This document shows, piece after piece, positions 22,098 to 30,245 of a DNA stretch of 33,570 nucleotides. The notes beneath the pieces were generated by a model. It saw only the letters and a list, made by a program, of their open reading frames with translations, was not told where the DNA came from and ran no database searches. The stretch spans positions 1 to 33,570 of the forward strand of contig JAYFPY010000012.1 in NCBI GenBank assembly GCA_034927505.1, read 5' to 3'. Position numbers and translations under genes: made by a program. This DNA is from RUG100 sp034927505 (GTDB lineage Bacteria; Bacillota; Clostridia; Peptostreptococcales; Anaerovoracaceae). The stretch's first letter is position 1, and every line of letters starts with the position of its first letter.

Positions 22098-22649
22098 ATG
22101 TCAAGAATAGGTAACAGCCCTGTTGAGATTCCTGCCGGCGTTGAGGTCAAAGTAAGTGCTGACAATGTAGTCAGCGTCAAAGGTCCAAAAGGCGAACTGC
22201 AGGAACAGATAAGCAAGCTGATAAAAGTTCAGGTCAATGATAATGTTGTTAACTTGTCAAGAGACTCTGATGATAAAAAAGACAAATCGCAGCACGGCCT
22301 TGCAAGAACTCTCGTAGCAAACATGGTTACAGGAGTTACTGAAGGTTATGAGAAGAAGCTGGAAATGCAGGGCGTAGGATACAAGGCCGAAAAGAAGGGC
22401 AAAAAACTGGTCCTGAATCTTGGCTTTTCACACCCGGTAGAAATGGAAGATCCGGAAGGAATAAGTACGGATGTACCATCGGCAACAGAGATCACTGTCA
22501 AAGGAATAGATAAAGCAATTGTAGGTAATTATGCGGCAAATATCAGGGAACTGAGAAAACCGGAACCATACAAAGGCAAAGGTATTCGATATGTCGGAGA
22601 ACATATACGACGTAAAGAAGGTAAAGCCGGCATCAAGGCTGGAGAGTAA
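22098..22649 (+). CDS. rplF: Ribosomal protein L6 (uL6)
   Basis: This 183-residue protein has two related domains: MSRIGNSPVEIPAGVEV and VSVKGPKGEL in the first, and GVGYKAEKKGKKLVLNLGFSHPVE with PEPYKGKGIRY in the second. It lies near the factor-binding site and the sarcin-ricin loop. AGGAGG lies upstream of ATG 22098. Confidence 0.97.
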   Translation: MSRIGNSPVEIPAGVEVKVSADNVVSVKGPKGELQEQISKLIKVQVNDNVVNLSRDSDDKKDKSQHGLARTLVANMVTGVTEGYEKKLEMQGVGYKAEKKGKKLVLNLGFSHPVEMEDPEGISTDVPSATEITVKGIDKAIVGNYAANIRELRKPEPYKGKGIRYVGEHIRRKEGKAGIKAGE

Positions 22650-22667
22650 GGAAAGGAGTGAACTAAG

Positions 22668-23033
22668 ATGGCAAAAGAAAACAGAAGCGAAAAGAGAATC
22701 GCAAGACATCAGAGAGTCAGAAAAGACTTGCATGGCACTCCTGAAAGACCAAGATTATGTGTTTTTAGAAGCATCAATAATATTTCGGTTCAGGTCATTG
22801 ATGATGTCAGCGGCAAAACACTGGTTGCAGCATCAACGTTGGACAAAGAACTGAAGGGACAGATCGAGAACGGCGGGAACAAAGATGCGGCCAAGATCGT
22901 TGGAGAAGCTATTGCAAAGAGAGCTCTGGAAAAGGGTATCGAGAATGTCGCTTTTGACAGAGGCGGATTCCTGTATCATGGAAGAGTCAAGGAACTGGCA
23001 GATGGCGCACGTGCAGCCGGTCTCAAGTTCTAA
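22668..23033 (+). CDS. rplR: Ribosomal protein L18 (uL18)
   Basis: This 121-residue protein binds 5S rRNA with L5. The basic N-terminus RIARHQRVRKDLHGTPERPRL and the C-terminus VAFDRGGFLYHGRVKELADGAR are family signatures. GGAAAGGAG lies 9 bases before the ATG. Confidence 0.97.
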   Translation: MAKENRSEKRIARHQRVRKDLHGTPERPRLCVFRSINNISVQVIDDVSGKTLVAASTLDKELKGQIENGGNKDAAKIVGEAIAKRALEKGIENVAFDRGGFLYHGRVKELADGARAAGLKF

Positions 23034-23045
23034 GGAGGATCACGA

Positions 23046-23549
23046 ATGCGAAATACAATAGATGCATCCAGGCTTGACTTGAATGAAACCATCGTCAATA
23101 TCAGACGTGTCGCAAAGACTGTCAAAGGCGGCAGAAACATGCGATTCAGCGTAACCGTAGTTGTCGGAGACGGCGAAGGTCACGTAGGCGTTGGTCTTGG
23201 AAAAGCTCAGGAAATACCTGAAGCTGTAAGAAAAGCAACAGAAGATGCAAAGAAAAATCTGATAACAGTTCCGACAGTAGGAACGACTATACCGCACAGA
23301 CACATCGGGATCTTCGGAGCAGGCAGAGTTCTTCTCATGCCGGCTGCAGAAGGTACAGGTGTAATAGCAGGTTCATCAGTGCGTACAGTGCTGGAAGCTG
23401 CAGGTGTCAAGGACATAAGAGCAAAATCTATTGGTTCTAACAACACCGGTAATATGGCTTATGCAACACTTCAGGGTCTGAAAGAACTGAAGACTGTTGA
23501 ACAGGTAAGCAGACTGCGCGGAAAGAGCAAAGAAGAAATCATAGGATAG
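23046..23549 (+). CDS. rpsE: Ribosomal protein S5 (uS5)
   Basis: This 167-residue protein has a double-stranded RNA-binding-like N-terminal half (VAKTVKGGRNMRFSVTVVVGDG, GHVGVGLGKAQE) and a C-terminal domain with GAGRVLLMPAAEGTGVIAGSSVRTVLEAAG. It is involved in decoding accuracy and mRNA entry. AAGGAGG lies 5 bases before the ATG. Confidence 0.97.
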   Translation: MRNTIDASRLDLNETIVNIRRVAKTVKGGRNMRFSVTVVVGDGEGHVGVGLGKAQEIPEAVRKATEDAKKNLITVPTVGTTIPHRHIGIFGAGRVLLMPAAEGTGVIAGSSVRTVLEAAGVKDIRAKSIGSNNTGNMAYATLQGLKELKTVEQVSRLRGKSKEEIIG

Positions 23550-23559
23550 GAGGAGCATC

Positions 23560-23742
23560 ATGGCAAAAATGGTAAAAGTCACTTTGACTAAGAGCACAAT
23601 AGGCGCTTCTCCAAAACAGAGAAAAGTCGTAGAAGCGTTGGGACTGAAGAAAATGCACCAGTCAGTTGAACTGGTAGACAGCGAAGTTACACGCGGCGCT
23701 GTCAACAAAGTAGCACATCTTGTTACTTTGGAAGAGCTGTAA
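23560..23742 (+). CDS. rpmD: Ribosomal protein L30 (uL30)
   Basis: This 60-residue ferredoxin-like protein shows VKVTLTKSTIGASPKQRKVVEALGL and ends KVAHLVTLEEL. It sits between rpsE and rplO as in most bacteria. GGAGGAGC lies upstream of ATG 23560. Confidence 0.95.
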   Translation: MAKMVKVTLTKSTIGASPKQRKVVEALGLKKMHQSVELVDSEVTRGAVNKVAHLVTLEEL

Positions 23743-23757
23743 TATGGAGGTGCAGAG

Positions 23758-24198
23758 ATGAAATTACACGAATTAAAAGCATCTGCAGGCGCCGCAAAAA
23801 ACCGCAAGAGGCGAGGCCGCGGTACTGCTACCGGTCAGGGAACTACCGGAGGCAGAGGAATGAACGGTCAGAAGTCGAGAAGCGGCGGCGGAGTCAGATT
23901 GGGATTCGAAGGTGGACAGATGCCACTGTACAGGAGGATCCCAAAGAGAGGATTTACAAACATATGGGCTACGGAATATACGGAAGTCAATGTGGGTACT
24001 CTCAATAAATTTGAAGCCGGAACAGAAATCACCCCTGAATTCCTTGAAGAGGCCGGTATTGTAAAACAGGTCAAAGACGGGATAAAAATACTGGGACAAG
24101 GCAATCTGGACAAGAGCATAACAGTAAAAGCTCAGAAATTCAGCAAATCAGCCATAGAAAAAATTGAAGCCGCCGGAGGAAAGGCAGAGGTGATCTAA
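23758..24198 (+). CDS. rplO: Ribosomal protein L15 (uL15)
   Basis: This 146-residue protein has the extended glycine/arginine-rich N-terminal half (KNRKRRGRGTATGQGTTGGRG, GQKSRSGGGVRLGFEGGQMPLYRR) and a globular C-terminal half. Its TAA stop is directly followed by the ATG of secY. Confidence 0.97.
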   Translation: MKLHELKASAGAAKNRKRRGRGTATGQGTTGGRGMNGQKSRSGGGVRLGFEGGQMPLYRRIPKRGFTNIWATEYTEVNVGTLNKFEAGTEITPEFLEEAGIVKQVKDGIKILGQGNLDKSITVKAQKFSKSAIEKIEAAGGKAEVI

Positions 24199-25482
24199 AT
24201 GGAAATGCTACAGACAATATCGAAAGCATGGAAAATACCGGAAATCAGAAAGAAAATCATTTTCACATTACTGATGCTGGTAGTTTTCAGGATCGGCTCA
24301 AACATACCGGTGCCGGGGATAAACAGGGATGTTTTGGCACAGATGTTTGACGGGGGAACAGGCCTGTTCGAGCTTTTCAACTTGTTCTCCGGAGGATCTT
24401 TCGGCAATATGACAATATTCGCCTTGAGTATCACTCCGTATATTACGGCATCGATCATTTTACAATTGCTGACCATAGCCATACCGGCACTGGAAAGACT
24501 TTCAAAAGAAGGCATGGAAGGCAGAAAAAAAATCACACAATACACTCGTTATCTAACAGTGGTACTGGCGTTTGTACAGGCAATAGGAGTAACGGTAGGC
24601 ATGTTCAATCAGGCTCTGATAAGCACCGACTTCTTCTCTATCGCAGTCATCGTAGTGGTGCTGTCGGCAGGTACATCATTCCTTATGTGGCTGGGTGAAC
24701 AGATAAACGAGAGCGGCATCGGAAACGGAATATCGCTGATAATATTCGGCGGTATCATAGCAAGACTTCCGTCCGGGATCAGCACAACATGGCAGAGTTA
24801 TAAAGCAGGCGAAATCAGTTTCATGACTATAGTCCTGTTCATTGCTTTCGCAGCTGTTGTCATCCTGGGCATCATAGAAGTTCAGCAGGGACAGCGCAGG
24901 ATACCTGTGCAGTATGCAAAAAGAGTAGTCGGAAGAAAAATGTACGGCGGACAGGCCACGCATATTCCTCTCAAAGTAAATCAGGCAGGAGTTATCCCGG
25001 TTATCTTTGCAATGTCGCTGCTTCAGTTCCCGCTTACAATAACGTATTTCACGGGAACAGACACCGGATTCGGACAGTGGGTAAACAAATATTTGTCACT
25101 GGACGGTTCGCCGGGAGTATGGATATACAGTATATTCTATATACTGCTGACATTCTTCTTCACTTACTTCTATACAGCGGTAACATTCAATCCGCTGGAA
25201 GTAGCAGACAACATGAAGCAGAACGGAGGATTCATACCGGGAATAAGGCCGGGAAAGGCCACTGTTGAATATCTGCAGAAGGTAATGAACAGGATCACAT
25301 TTGTGGGTGCTGTATTCCTGGCAGCAGTAGCAGTACTGCCGACCATAGTCAGCGGCGTTACAAATCTCAATGTATATTTCGGAGGGACATCACTGCTGAT
25401 CGCAGTCGGTGTAGCACTTGACACAATGAAGCAGCTGGAACAGCAAATGGTGATGAGAAATTATCAGGGATTCCTCAAGTAG
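24199..25482 (+). CDS. secY: Protein translocase subunit SecY
   Basis: This 427-residue membrane protein, with the usual ten helices, forms the Sec channel with SecE and SecG. Typical segments are FRIGSNIPVPGI in the first helix/plug region, ALSITPYITASIILQLL in helix 2, and the cytosolic loop GQRRIPVQYAKRVVGRKMYGG. AGAGGTG lies within rplO 8 bases upstream, so translation is coupled. It would export the surface proteins encoded at 169-8406. Confidence 0.97.
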   Translation: MEMLQTISKAWKIPEIRKKIIFTLLMLVVFRIGSNIPVPGINRDVLAQMFDGGTGLFELFNLFSGGSFGNMTIFALSITPYITASIILQLLTIAIPALERLSKEGMEGRKKITQYTRYLTVVLAFVQAIGVTVGMFNQALISTDFFSIAVIVVVLSAGTSFLMWLGEQINESGIGNGISLIIFGGIIARLPSGISTTWQSYKAGEISFMTIVLFIAFAAVVILGIIEVQQGQRRIPVQYAKRVVGRKMYGGQATHIPLKVNQAGVIPVIFAMSLLQFPLTITYFTGTDTGFGQWVNKYLSLDGSPGVWIYSIFYILLTFFFTYFYTAVTFNPLEVADNMKQNGGFIPGIRPGKATVEYLQKVMNRITFVGAVFLAAVAVLPTIVSGVTNLNVYFGGTSLLIAVGVALDTMKQLEQQMVMRNYQGFLK

Positions 25483-25492
25483 GGAGACGAAA

Positions 25493-26137
25493 ATGAATTT
25501 AGTATTACTGGGGCCGCCGGGAGCCGGAAAAGGTACACAGGCGGTCAGGTTGACAAAACAATATGACATTCCGCATATATCGACGGGAGATATATTCAGA
25601 GAAAACATAAAGAACGGCACTGACCTGGGCCAAAAAGCTCAGGAATACATGTCAGCGGGAGAACTGGTACCCGACAGTCTGGTGATAGAAATAGCATTGG
25701 ACAGGCTGGACCGGGACGACTGCAAAAATGGCTTTCTTCTGGATGGCTTCCCGAGAACAGTTCAGCAGGCCGAAGCCCTGGATAAATATCTGGAAGGCAA
25801 AGGTACAGCTCTTGACAGAGTTCTGGACATAGATGTGGAAAAAGACATCCTGGTGGATAGACTGATATCCAGAAGGGTATGCAAAGACTGCGGAGCAACA
25901 TACAATGTAAAAGGTATACCGCCGAAAAAAGAAGGCATCTGCGATGTTTGCGGCGGACAGCTGCAGCAGAGAGCAGACGACACAGAAGAGACTGTCAACA
26001 ATAGGATAGAGGTCTATGATTCACAGACAAAACCTCTTGTAGACTATTATGACAGAGCAGGAAACATCGCACACCTGGACGGATCCATCGGGTTTGAAAA
26101 ATTATTCGATGAAATAGTAAAGATTCTGGGTGCATAG
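25493..26137 (+). CDS. adk: Adenylate kinase, zinc-binding type
   Basis: This 214-residue enzyme interconverts ATP + AMP and 2 ADP. The P-loop GPPGAGKGTQ is at 7-16, the AMP site includes STGDIFRENI, and DGFPRTVQQA is present. The lid has four cysteines (CKDCG...CDVCG, about 129-153) that bind zinc, as in Gram-positive forms. The stop is one base before the map ATG. Confidence 0.97.
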   Translation: MNLVLLGPPGAGKGTQAVRLTKQYDIPHISTGDIFRENIKNGTDLGQKAQEYMSAGELVPDSLVIEIALDRLDRDDCKNGFLLDGFPRTVQQAEALDKYLEGKGTALDRVLDIDVEKDILVDRLISRRVCKDCGATYNVKGIPPKKEGICDVCGGQLQQRADDTEETVNNRIEVYDSQTKPLVDYYDRAGNIAHLDGSIGFEKLFDEIVKILGA

Positions 26138-26138
26138 A

Positions 26139-26894
26139 ATGATAAATATCAAAGGCGATTATGAAATCGACCTGATGCGAAAGTCAGGCCGGGTGACCGG
26201 GTACATACTACGGGAACTGGAAGACTATATCAAACCGGGATTATCCACGAAGGATATCGACAGACATGTTGAGAAAATCATCAAACAGCATGACATGATA
26301 CCGACATTTAAAGGATATCAGGGATATCCGGCAAATGTATGCGCTTCCATAAACGACGAAGTTGTCCACGGTATACCGACAAAGCATCGCATCCTCGAAG
26401 AGGGAGACATCATCAGTGTAGACATAGGGAGTACCTACAAAGGATTTGTAAGCGATGCGGCAAGGACATACGCTGTAGGCAAGATCAGCGAAAATGCAAA
26501 GGACATAATGGAGGCGGCCGAAAGGTCATTCTTCTGCGGACTTGAATACTGCAGAGTCGGAAACAGACTTTCTGACATCTCACATGCCATACAGGAAAGT
26601 GCGGAAGGTGATGGATACGGAGTCATAAGAGATCTGGTGGGACACGGTGTTGGCAGCAACATGCATGAAGATCCCCAGATACCCAATTACGGCAAAGCCG
26701 GAAGGGGACCGAGGATAGCAAAGGGAATGGCTTTTGCTATTGAACCAATGATAACAGAAGGAACTTATGAGATCGTCACACTTGACGACGGATGGACGAT
26801 AGTCACAGCCGACGGCAAACTGGCGGCACATTATGAAAACACTGTTATAATCACTGATGGTGAGCCTGAACTGCTCACACTGTATGACGAATAG
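26139..26894 (+). CDS. map: Methionine aminopeptidase, type I
   Basis: This 251-residue enzyme removes the N-terminal Met from new proteins. The metal ligands are seen as two Asp in DIGSTYKGFVSDAART, His in GHGVGSNMHEDP, and Glu in AIEPM and HYENTV. ATG 26139 lies one base after the adk stop and is preferred to the GTG at 26130. The ribosome binding site is weak (GGGTG), so coupling to adk is likely. Confidence 0.96.
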   Translation: MINIKGDYEIDLMRKSGRVTGYILRELEDYIKPGLSTKDIDRHVEKIIKQHDMIPTFKGYQGYPANVCASINDEVVHGIPTKHRILEEGDIISVDIGSTYKGFVSDAARTYAVGKISENAKDIMEAAERSFFCGLEYCRVGNRLSDISHAIQESAEGDGYGVIRDLVGHGVGSNMHEDPQIPNYGKAGRGPRIAKGMAFAIEPMITEGTYEIVTLDDGWTIVTADGKLAAHYENTVIITDGEPELLTLYDE

Positions 26895-26909
26895 AGGTGA
26901 AAGTAGAGT

Positions 26910-27134
26910 ATGGCGAAAAAGGACGTAATCGAGGCAGAAGGCGTTGTAGTAGACGCTCAGCCGAATGCAATGTTTGTAGTTGAACTGGAAGGTACAGGGC
27001 ATCAGATCCTTGCTACTGTTTCAGGGAAAATAAGAATGAACTTCATAAGGATACTGCCGGGGGACAGGGTCAAGGTCGAGTTGTCGCCCTATGATCTGAC
27101 CAGAGGCAGGATCACCTGGAGAGATAAAGGATAG
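26910..27134 (+). CDS. infA: Translation initiation factor IF-1
   Basis: This 74-residue OB-fold protein binds the 30S A site at initiation. AKKDVIEAEGVVVDAQPNAMF, HQILATVSGKIRMNFIRILPGDRVKVELSPYDLTRGRI are conserved throughout. The length is usual. A small KOW-domain gene often found between map and infA in Clostridia is absent here. Confidence 0.97.
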   Translation: MAKKDVIEAEGVVVDAQPNAMFVVELEGTGHQILATVSGKIRMNFIRILPGDRVKVELSPYDLTRGRITWRDKG

Positions 27135-27152
27135 ACCAAGGAGGTTTAGAAG

Positions 27153-27266
27153 ATGAAAGTAAGAGCATCAGTAAAACCTATCTGCGAAAAGTGCAAAGTC
27201 ATCAAGAGAAACGGCAAAGTAATGGTTATCTGTGAGAATCCAAAGCACAAGCAGAAACAAGGTTAA
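27153..27266 (+). CDS. rpmJ: Ribosomal protein L36, zinc type (bL36)
   Basis: This 37-residue protein, MKVRASVKPICEKCKVIKRN and onward, has the zinc ligands Cys11, Cys14, Cys27 and His32. AAGGAGG at 27139-27145 precedes ATG 27153. It is followed by a 114-base gap with hairpins before rpsM. Confidence 0.96.
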   Translation: MKVRASVKPICEKCKVIKRNGKVMVICENPKHKQKQG

Positions 27267-27278
27267 AAAGTTAAAGCT

Positions 27279-27297
27279 GGCTGCAGGACATGCAGCC
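27279..27297 (+). other. Hairpin in the L36-S13 gap
   Basis: GGCTGC (27279-27284) pairs with GCAGCC (27292-27297) around a 7-base loop. Further on, GGCATCATGCC near 27334-27344 is a short palindrome. There is no U-tract. It could be an alpha-operon leader element, since S4 controls this group of genes in other bacteria; that is inference. Confidence 0.45.
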
Positions 27298-27380
27298 GAT
27301 GGTAAACATCCCGTTTATATTGCGCCCGGGGCATCATGCCAGGAAGGATGCGCGACGGAAGATGGGAACAGGAGGAGAAT

Positions 27381-27758
27381 ATGGCTCGTATAGCCGGAGT
27401 AGACTTACCAAGAGAAAAAAGAGTGGAAATCGGTCTGACCTACATTTACGGAATAGGCAGAGCGACCGCGCAAGACATCCTCGAAAAAGCAGGCGTGGAT
27501 CCAGGGACGAGAGTCAAGGATCTGTCTGAAGAGGAAGCAGGAAAAATCAGACACATCATCGATGAAGAACACATGGTTGAAGGTGATCTGAGAAGAGACG
27601 TGAATTTGAATATCAAAAGACTGATGGAAATAGGATGCTACAGAGGCATCAGACACAGAAGAGGACTGCCTGTAAGAGGACAGAAATCAAAGACTAACGC
27701 CAGAACCCGTAAGGGACCTAAAAAAACTGTAGGTCGTAAGAAGAAGGCAATTTTATAA
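27381..27758 (+). CDS. rpsM: Ribosomal protein S13 (uS13)
   Basis: This 125-residue 30S head protein has MARIAGVDLPREKRVEIGLTYI at the start; GGAGGAG at 27371-27377 sets ATG 27381, and the longer reading from 27336 is rejected. The tail RGQKSKTNARTRKGPKKTVGRKKK reaches tRNA in the family. It opens the rpsM-rpsK-rpsD-rpoA-rplQ group. Confidence 0.96.
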   Translation: MARIAGVDLPREKRVEIGLTYIYGIGRATAQDILEKAGVDPGTRVKDLSEEEAGKIRHIIDEEHMVEGDLRRDVNLNIKRLMEIGCYRGIRHRRGLPVRGQKSKTNARTRKGPKKTVGRKKKAIL

Positions 27759-27776
27759 TAAGGAGGTAGAAACAAA

Positions 27777-28175
27777 ATGGCTAAAGCGGTTAAAAAAGCT
27801 ACAAGAAAAAAGAAAAGAGAACGCAAGAATATTGAAAAAGGCCAGGCTCATATACAGTCTACCTTCAATAATACGCTGGTTACTCTTACAGACCTTTCCG
27901 GTAATGCTCTTTCATGGTCCAGCGCAGGCTCGCTTGGATTCAAGGGCTCAAGGAAATCGACACCTTTCGCAGCACAGATGGCTGCAGAGGAAGCAGCAAA
28001 GGCTGCAATGGAACATGGTCTCAAAACGGTAGAAGTATATGTTAAGGGGCCCGGATCCGGGCGAGAAGCTGCAATCAGAGCATTGCAGGCAACGGGACTG
28101 AATATCACGATGATCAAAGATATCACACCGATCCCGCATAACGGATGCAGACCACCGAAGAGAAGAAGAGTCTGA
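27777..28175 (+). CDS. rpsK: Ribosomal protein S11 (uS11)
   Basis: This 132-residue platform protein has IQSTFNNTLVTLTDLSGNALSWSSAGSLGFKGSRKSTPFAAQ in the N-terminal half and ends DITPIPHNGCRPPKRRRV, the usual end of the family. AAGGAGG lies about 11 bases before ATG 27777. Confidence 0.97.
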   Translation: MAKAVKKATRKKKRERKNIEKGQAHIQSTFNNTLVTLTDLSGNALSWSSAGSLGFKGSRKSTPFAAQMAAEEAAKAAMEHGLKTVEVYVKGPGSGREAAIRALQATGLNITMIKDITPIPHNGCRPPKRRRV

Positions 28176-28195
28176 GGAAAGGAGGAGAAAATCAA

Positions 28196-28816
28196 ATGGC
28201 AAGATATACAGACGCAAGCTGCAGACTGTGCAGAAGAGAAGGTCAGAAGCTTTTCTTGAAAGGCGAAAGATGTTACAGCACTAAGTGTGCATTGGAAAAG
28301 AGAAATTTCCCTCCGGGACAGCACGGACAGGGAAGAAAGAAGACTTCCGAGTACGGACTTCAGTTGAGAGAAAAGCAGAAGGCAAAGAGGTTCTACGGTC
28401 TTCAGGAATCCCAGTTCAGAAATACGTTTGACAAAGCTTCAAGAAAGCAGGGCAAGGCAGGTGAAAACCTTCTCATCATGCTGGAGACAAGGCTGGACAA
28501 CACAGTATTCAGACTTGGATTTGCTTCTTCAAGAAAAGAAGCCAGACAGCTGGTCACTCACGGACACTTTACTGTAAACGGCAAAAAAGTGGACATTCCT
28601 TCATTTGCAGTAAAAGCAGGAGATGTGATCAAAGTCAAAGACAAGAGTTCAAACTCTCCTAAGTTCAAAGAAATAAAGGATATGACAATTGCTGTTCCTT
28701 CATGGATGACGGTAGATGTTAAAAATCTGGAAGGAAAAGTTGTTGCAGTACCGACAAGAGAAGATATAGACACTCCTATAGCAGAGCACTTGATCGTTGA
28801 ATTGTACTCCAAGTAA
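28196..28816 (+). CDS. rpsD: Ribosomal protein S4, zinc type (uS4)
   Basis: This 206-residue protein starts MARYTDASCRLCRREGQKLF. Cys9, Cys12, Cys26 and Cys31 form the C+ type zinc site. The S4 RNA-binding domain includes RLDNTVFRLGFASSRKEARQLVTHGHFTVNG. ATG 28196 follows GGAGGAG at 28181-28187 with 8 bases; the reading from 28145 overlaps rpsK and is rejected. S4 is the known autoregulator of alpha operons. Confidence 0.97.
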   Translation: MARYTDASCRLCRREGQKLFLKGERCYSTKCALEKRNFPPGQHGQGRKKTSEYGLQLREKQKAKRFYGLQESQFRNTFDKASRKQGKAGENLLIMLETRLDNTVFRLGFASSRKEARQLVTHGHFTVNGKKVDIPSFAVKAGDVIKVKDKSSNSPKFKEIKDMTIAVPSWMTVDVKNLEGKVVAVPTREDIDTPIAEHLIVELYSK

Positions 28817-28847
28817 TGGATCTTGGAAATGTAAAGGAGGATTTTTA

Positions 28848-29798
28848 ATGATCGAAATTGAAAAACCGACAATTGAATGTATAACATCGGATGAAGATGC
28901 TAATTACGGGAAATTTATCGTGGAGCCTCTCGAAAGAGGATACGGAACGACTCTGGGCAACAGTATGAGAAGAATACTTCTCGGATCATTGCCGGGGGCA
29001 GCAGTTACATCGGTAAAAATCGACGGTATCCTTCACGAATTCTCAACTATACCGGGAGTCAAAGAAGATGTCACCGAAGTGATCCTGAACCTGAAAAAGC
29101 TGGCGATCAGACTTAACGGAGCAGAGAGCACTAAAAGAGTGATAATCAATGCAGTAGGGCCGAAGGAAGTCACAGCAGCGGACATAGTTTGTGACGCTGA
29201 TATGGAGATCTTCAATCAGGACCTGCACATTGCAACTCTCGAAGAAAACGCAACGCTGGTTATGGAGATAAGTCTTTCAAAGGGAAGAGGATATGTGTCT
29301 GCCGATCAGAACAAGACGGAGAGCACGCCTATCGCAGTCATCCCGGTAGACTCGATCTATACACCTGTCAGAAAAGTGAATTTCACTGTTGAAGACACGC
29401 GAGTTGGTCAGGTAACAGACTATGACAAACTGACTTTGGAGATATGGACAGACGGTTCCATCACTCCGAAAGAAGGTGTGTCTATCGGCGCAAAGATCAT
29501 GCAGGAGCATCTGAATCTGTTCGTTGCTCTTACAGACAGCACCGAAGGCATAGAGATCATGGTCGAAAAAGAAGAAGACCAGAAGGAAAAGGCTCTGGAA
29601 ATGACTATCGAAGAACTGGAACTTTCGGTTCGTTCGTTCAACTGTCTTAAGAGAGCTTCAATAAATACAGTAGAAGAGCTTACACATAAATCCGAGGATG
29701 ATATGATGAAAGTCAGAAACCTGGGAAAGAAATCTCTCGACGAGGTAAAACTCAAGCTGGAAGAGCTGGGTCTGGGCCTCAGAGAGACAGATGACTAA
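28848..29798 (+). CDS. rpoA: RNA polymerase alpha subunit
   Basis: This 316-residue subunit has the N-terminal dimer domain (VEPLERGYGTTLGNSMRRILL, LPGAAVTSVKIDG) and a C-terminal domain from about 245 on (LSVRSFNCLKRASINTVEEL, RNLGKKSLDEVKLKLEELGL), which binds UP elements and activators. AAAGGAGG at 28833-28840 precedes ATG 28848, so the reading from 28797 that overlaps rpsD is rejected. Confidence 0.97.
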   Translation: MIEIEKPTIECITSDEDANYGKFIVEPLERGYGTTLGNSMRRILLGSLPGAAVTSVKIDGILHEFSTIPGVKEDVTEVILNLKKLAIRLNGAESTKRVIINAVGPKEVTAADIVCDADMEIFNQDLHIATLEENATLVMEISLSKGRGYVSADQNKTESTPIAVIPVDSIYTPVRKVNFTVEDTRVGQVTDYDKLTLEIWTDGSITPKEGVSIGAKIMQEHLNLFVALTDSTEGIEIMVEKEEDQKEKALEMTIEELELSVRSFNCLKRASINTVEELTHKSEDDMMKVRNLGKKSLDEVKLKLEELGLGLRETDD

Positions 29799-29816
29799 GG
29801 AAAGGAGAAGTGCACT

Positions 29817-30158
29817 ATGTCAGGCTACAGAAAATTAGGCAGAAAATCAGCTCATAGAAATGCTATGTTGAGGAATCTCGTAACGGATCTTCTCCGTGAA
29901 GAGAGAATCACAACAACTGATACAAGAGCGAAGGAAGCCGGAAGAGCAGCCGAAAAAATGATCACACTGGCAAAGCGCGGAGATCTTCACGCAAGAAGAC
30001 AAGTCCTCGCATATGTATACGACGAAGATGTGGTTACAAAGCTGTTTGATGAAATAGCACCGAAATACGCCGACCGAAACGGCGGATACACAAGAATACT
30101 GAAATTGGGACCAAGAAGAGGTGACGATGCAGAAGCAGTATTCCTGGAACTGGTATAA
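29817..30158 (+). CDS. rplQ: Ribosomal protein L17 (bL17)
   Basis: This 113-residue protein near the tunnel exit shows YRKLGRKSAHRNAMLRNLVTDLL and GGYTRILKLGPRRGDDAEAV. GGAAAGGAG lies about 9 bases before ATG 29817. It is the last gene of the superoperon and is followed at once by a strong terminator. The ecfA-ecfT-truA-rplM-rpsI genes often next in Firmicutes are absent here. Confidence 0.97.
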   Translation: MSGYRKLGRKSAHRNAMLRNLVTDLLREERITTTDTRAKEAGRAAEKMITLAKRGDLHARRQVLAYVYDEDVVTKLFDEIAPKYADRNGGYTRILKLGPRRGDDAEAVFLELV

Positions 30159-30175
30159 GAGAATAAGGCTGAAAT

Positions 30176-30212
30176 AAAAAACGACAGTATCCTGCGGGAT
30201 GCTGTCGTTTTA
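30176..30212. terminator. Bidirectional terminator between rplQ and the phosphoesterase gene
   Basis: AAAAACGACAGTATCC pairs with GGGATGCTGTCGTTTT around a 3-base loop, with one mismatch-like position. U-tracts form in both directions. It serves rplQ on the plus strand and the phosphoesterase gene on the minus strand. Confidence 0.9.
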
Positions 30213-30245
30213 AATTATCTGCAGAGTGGTCGATGCCGATCAAAG

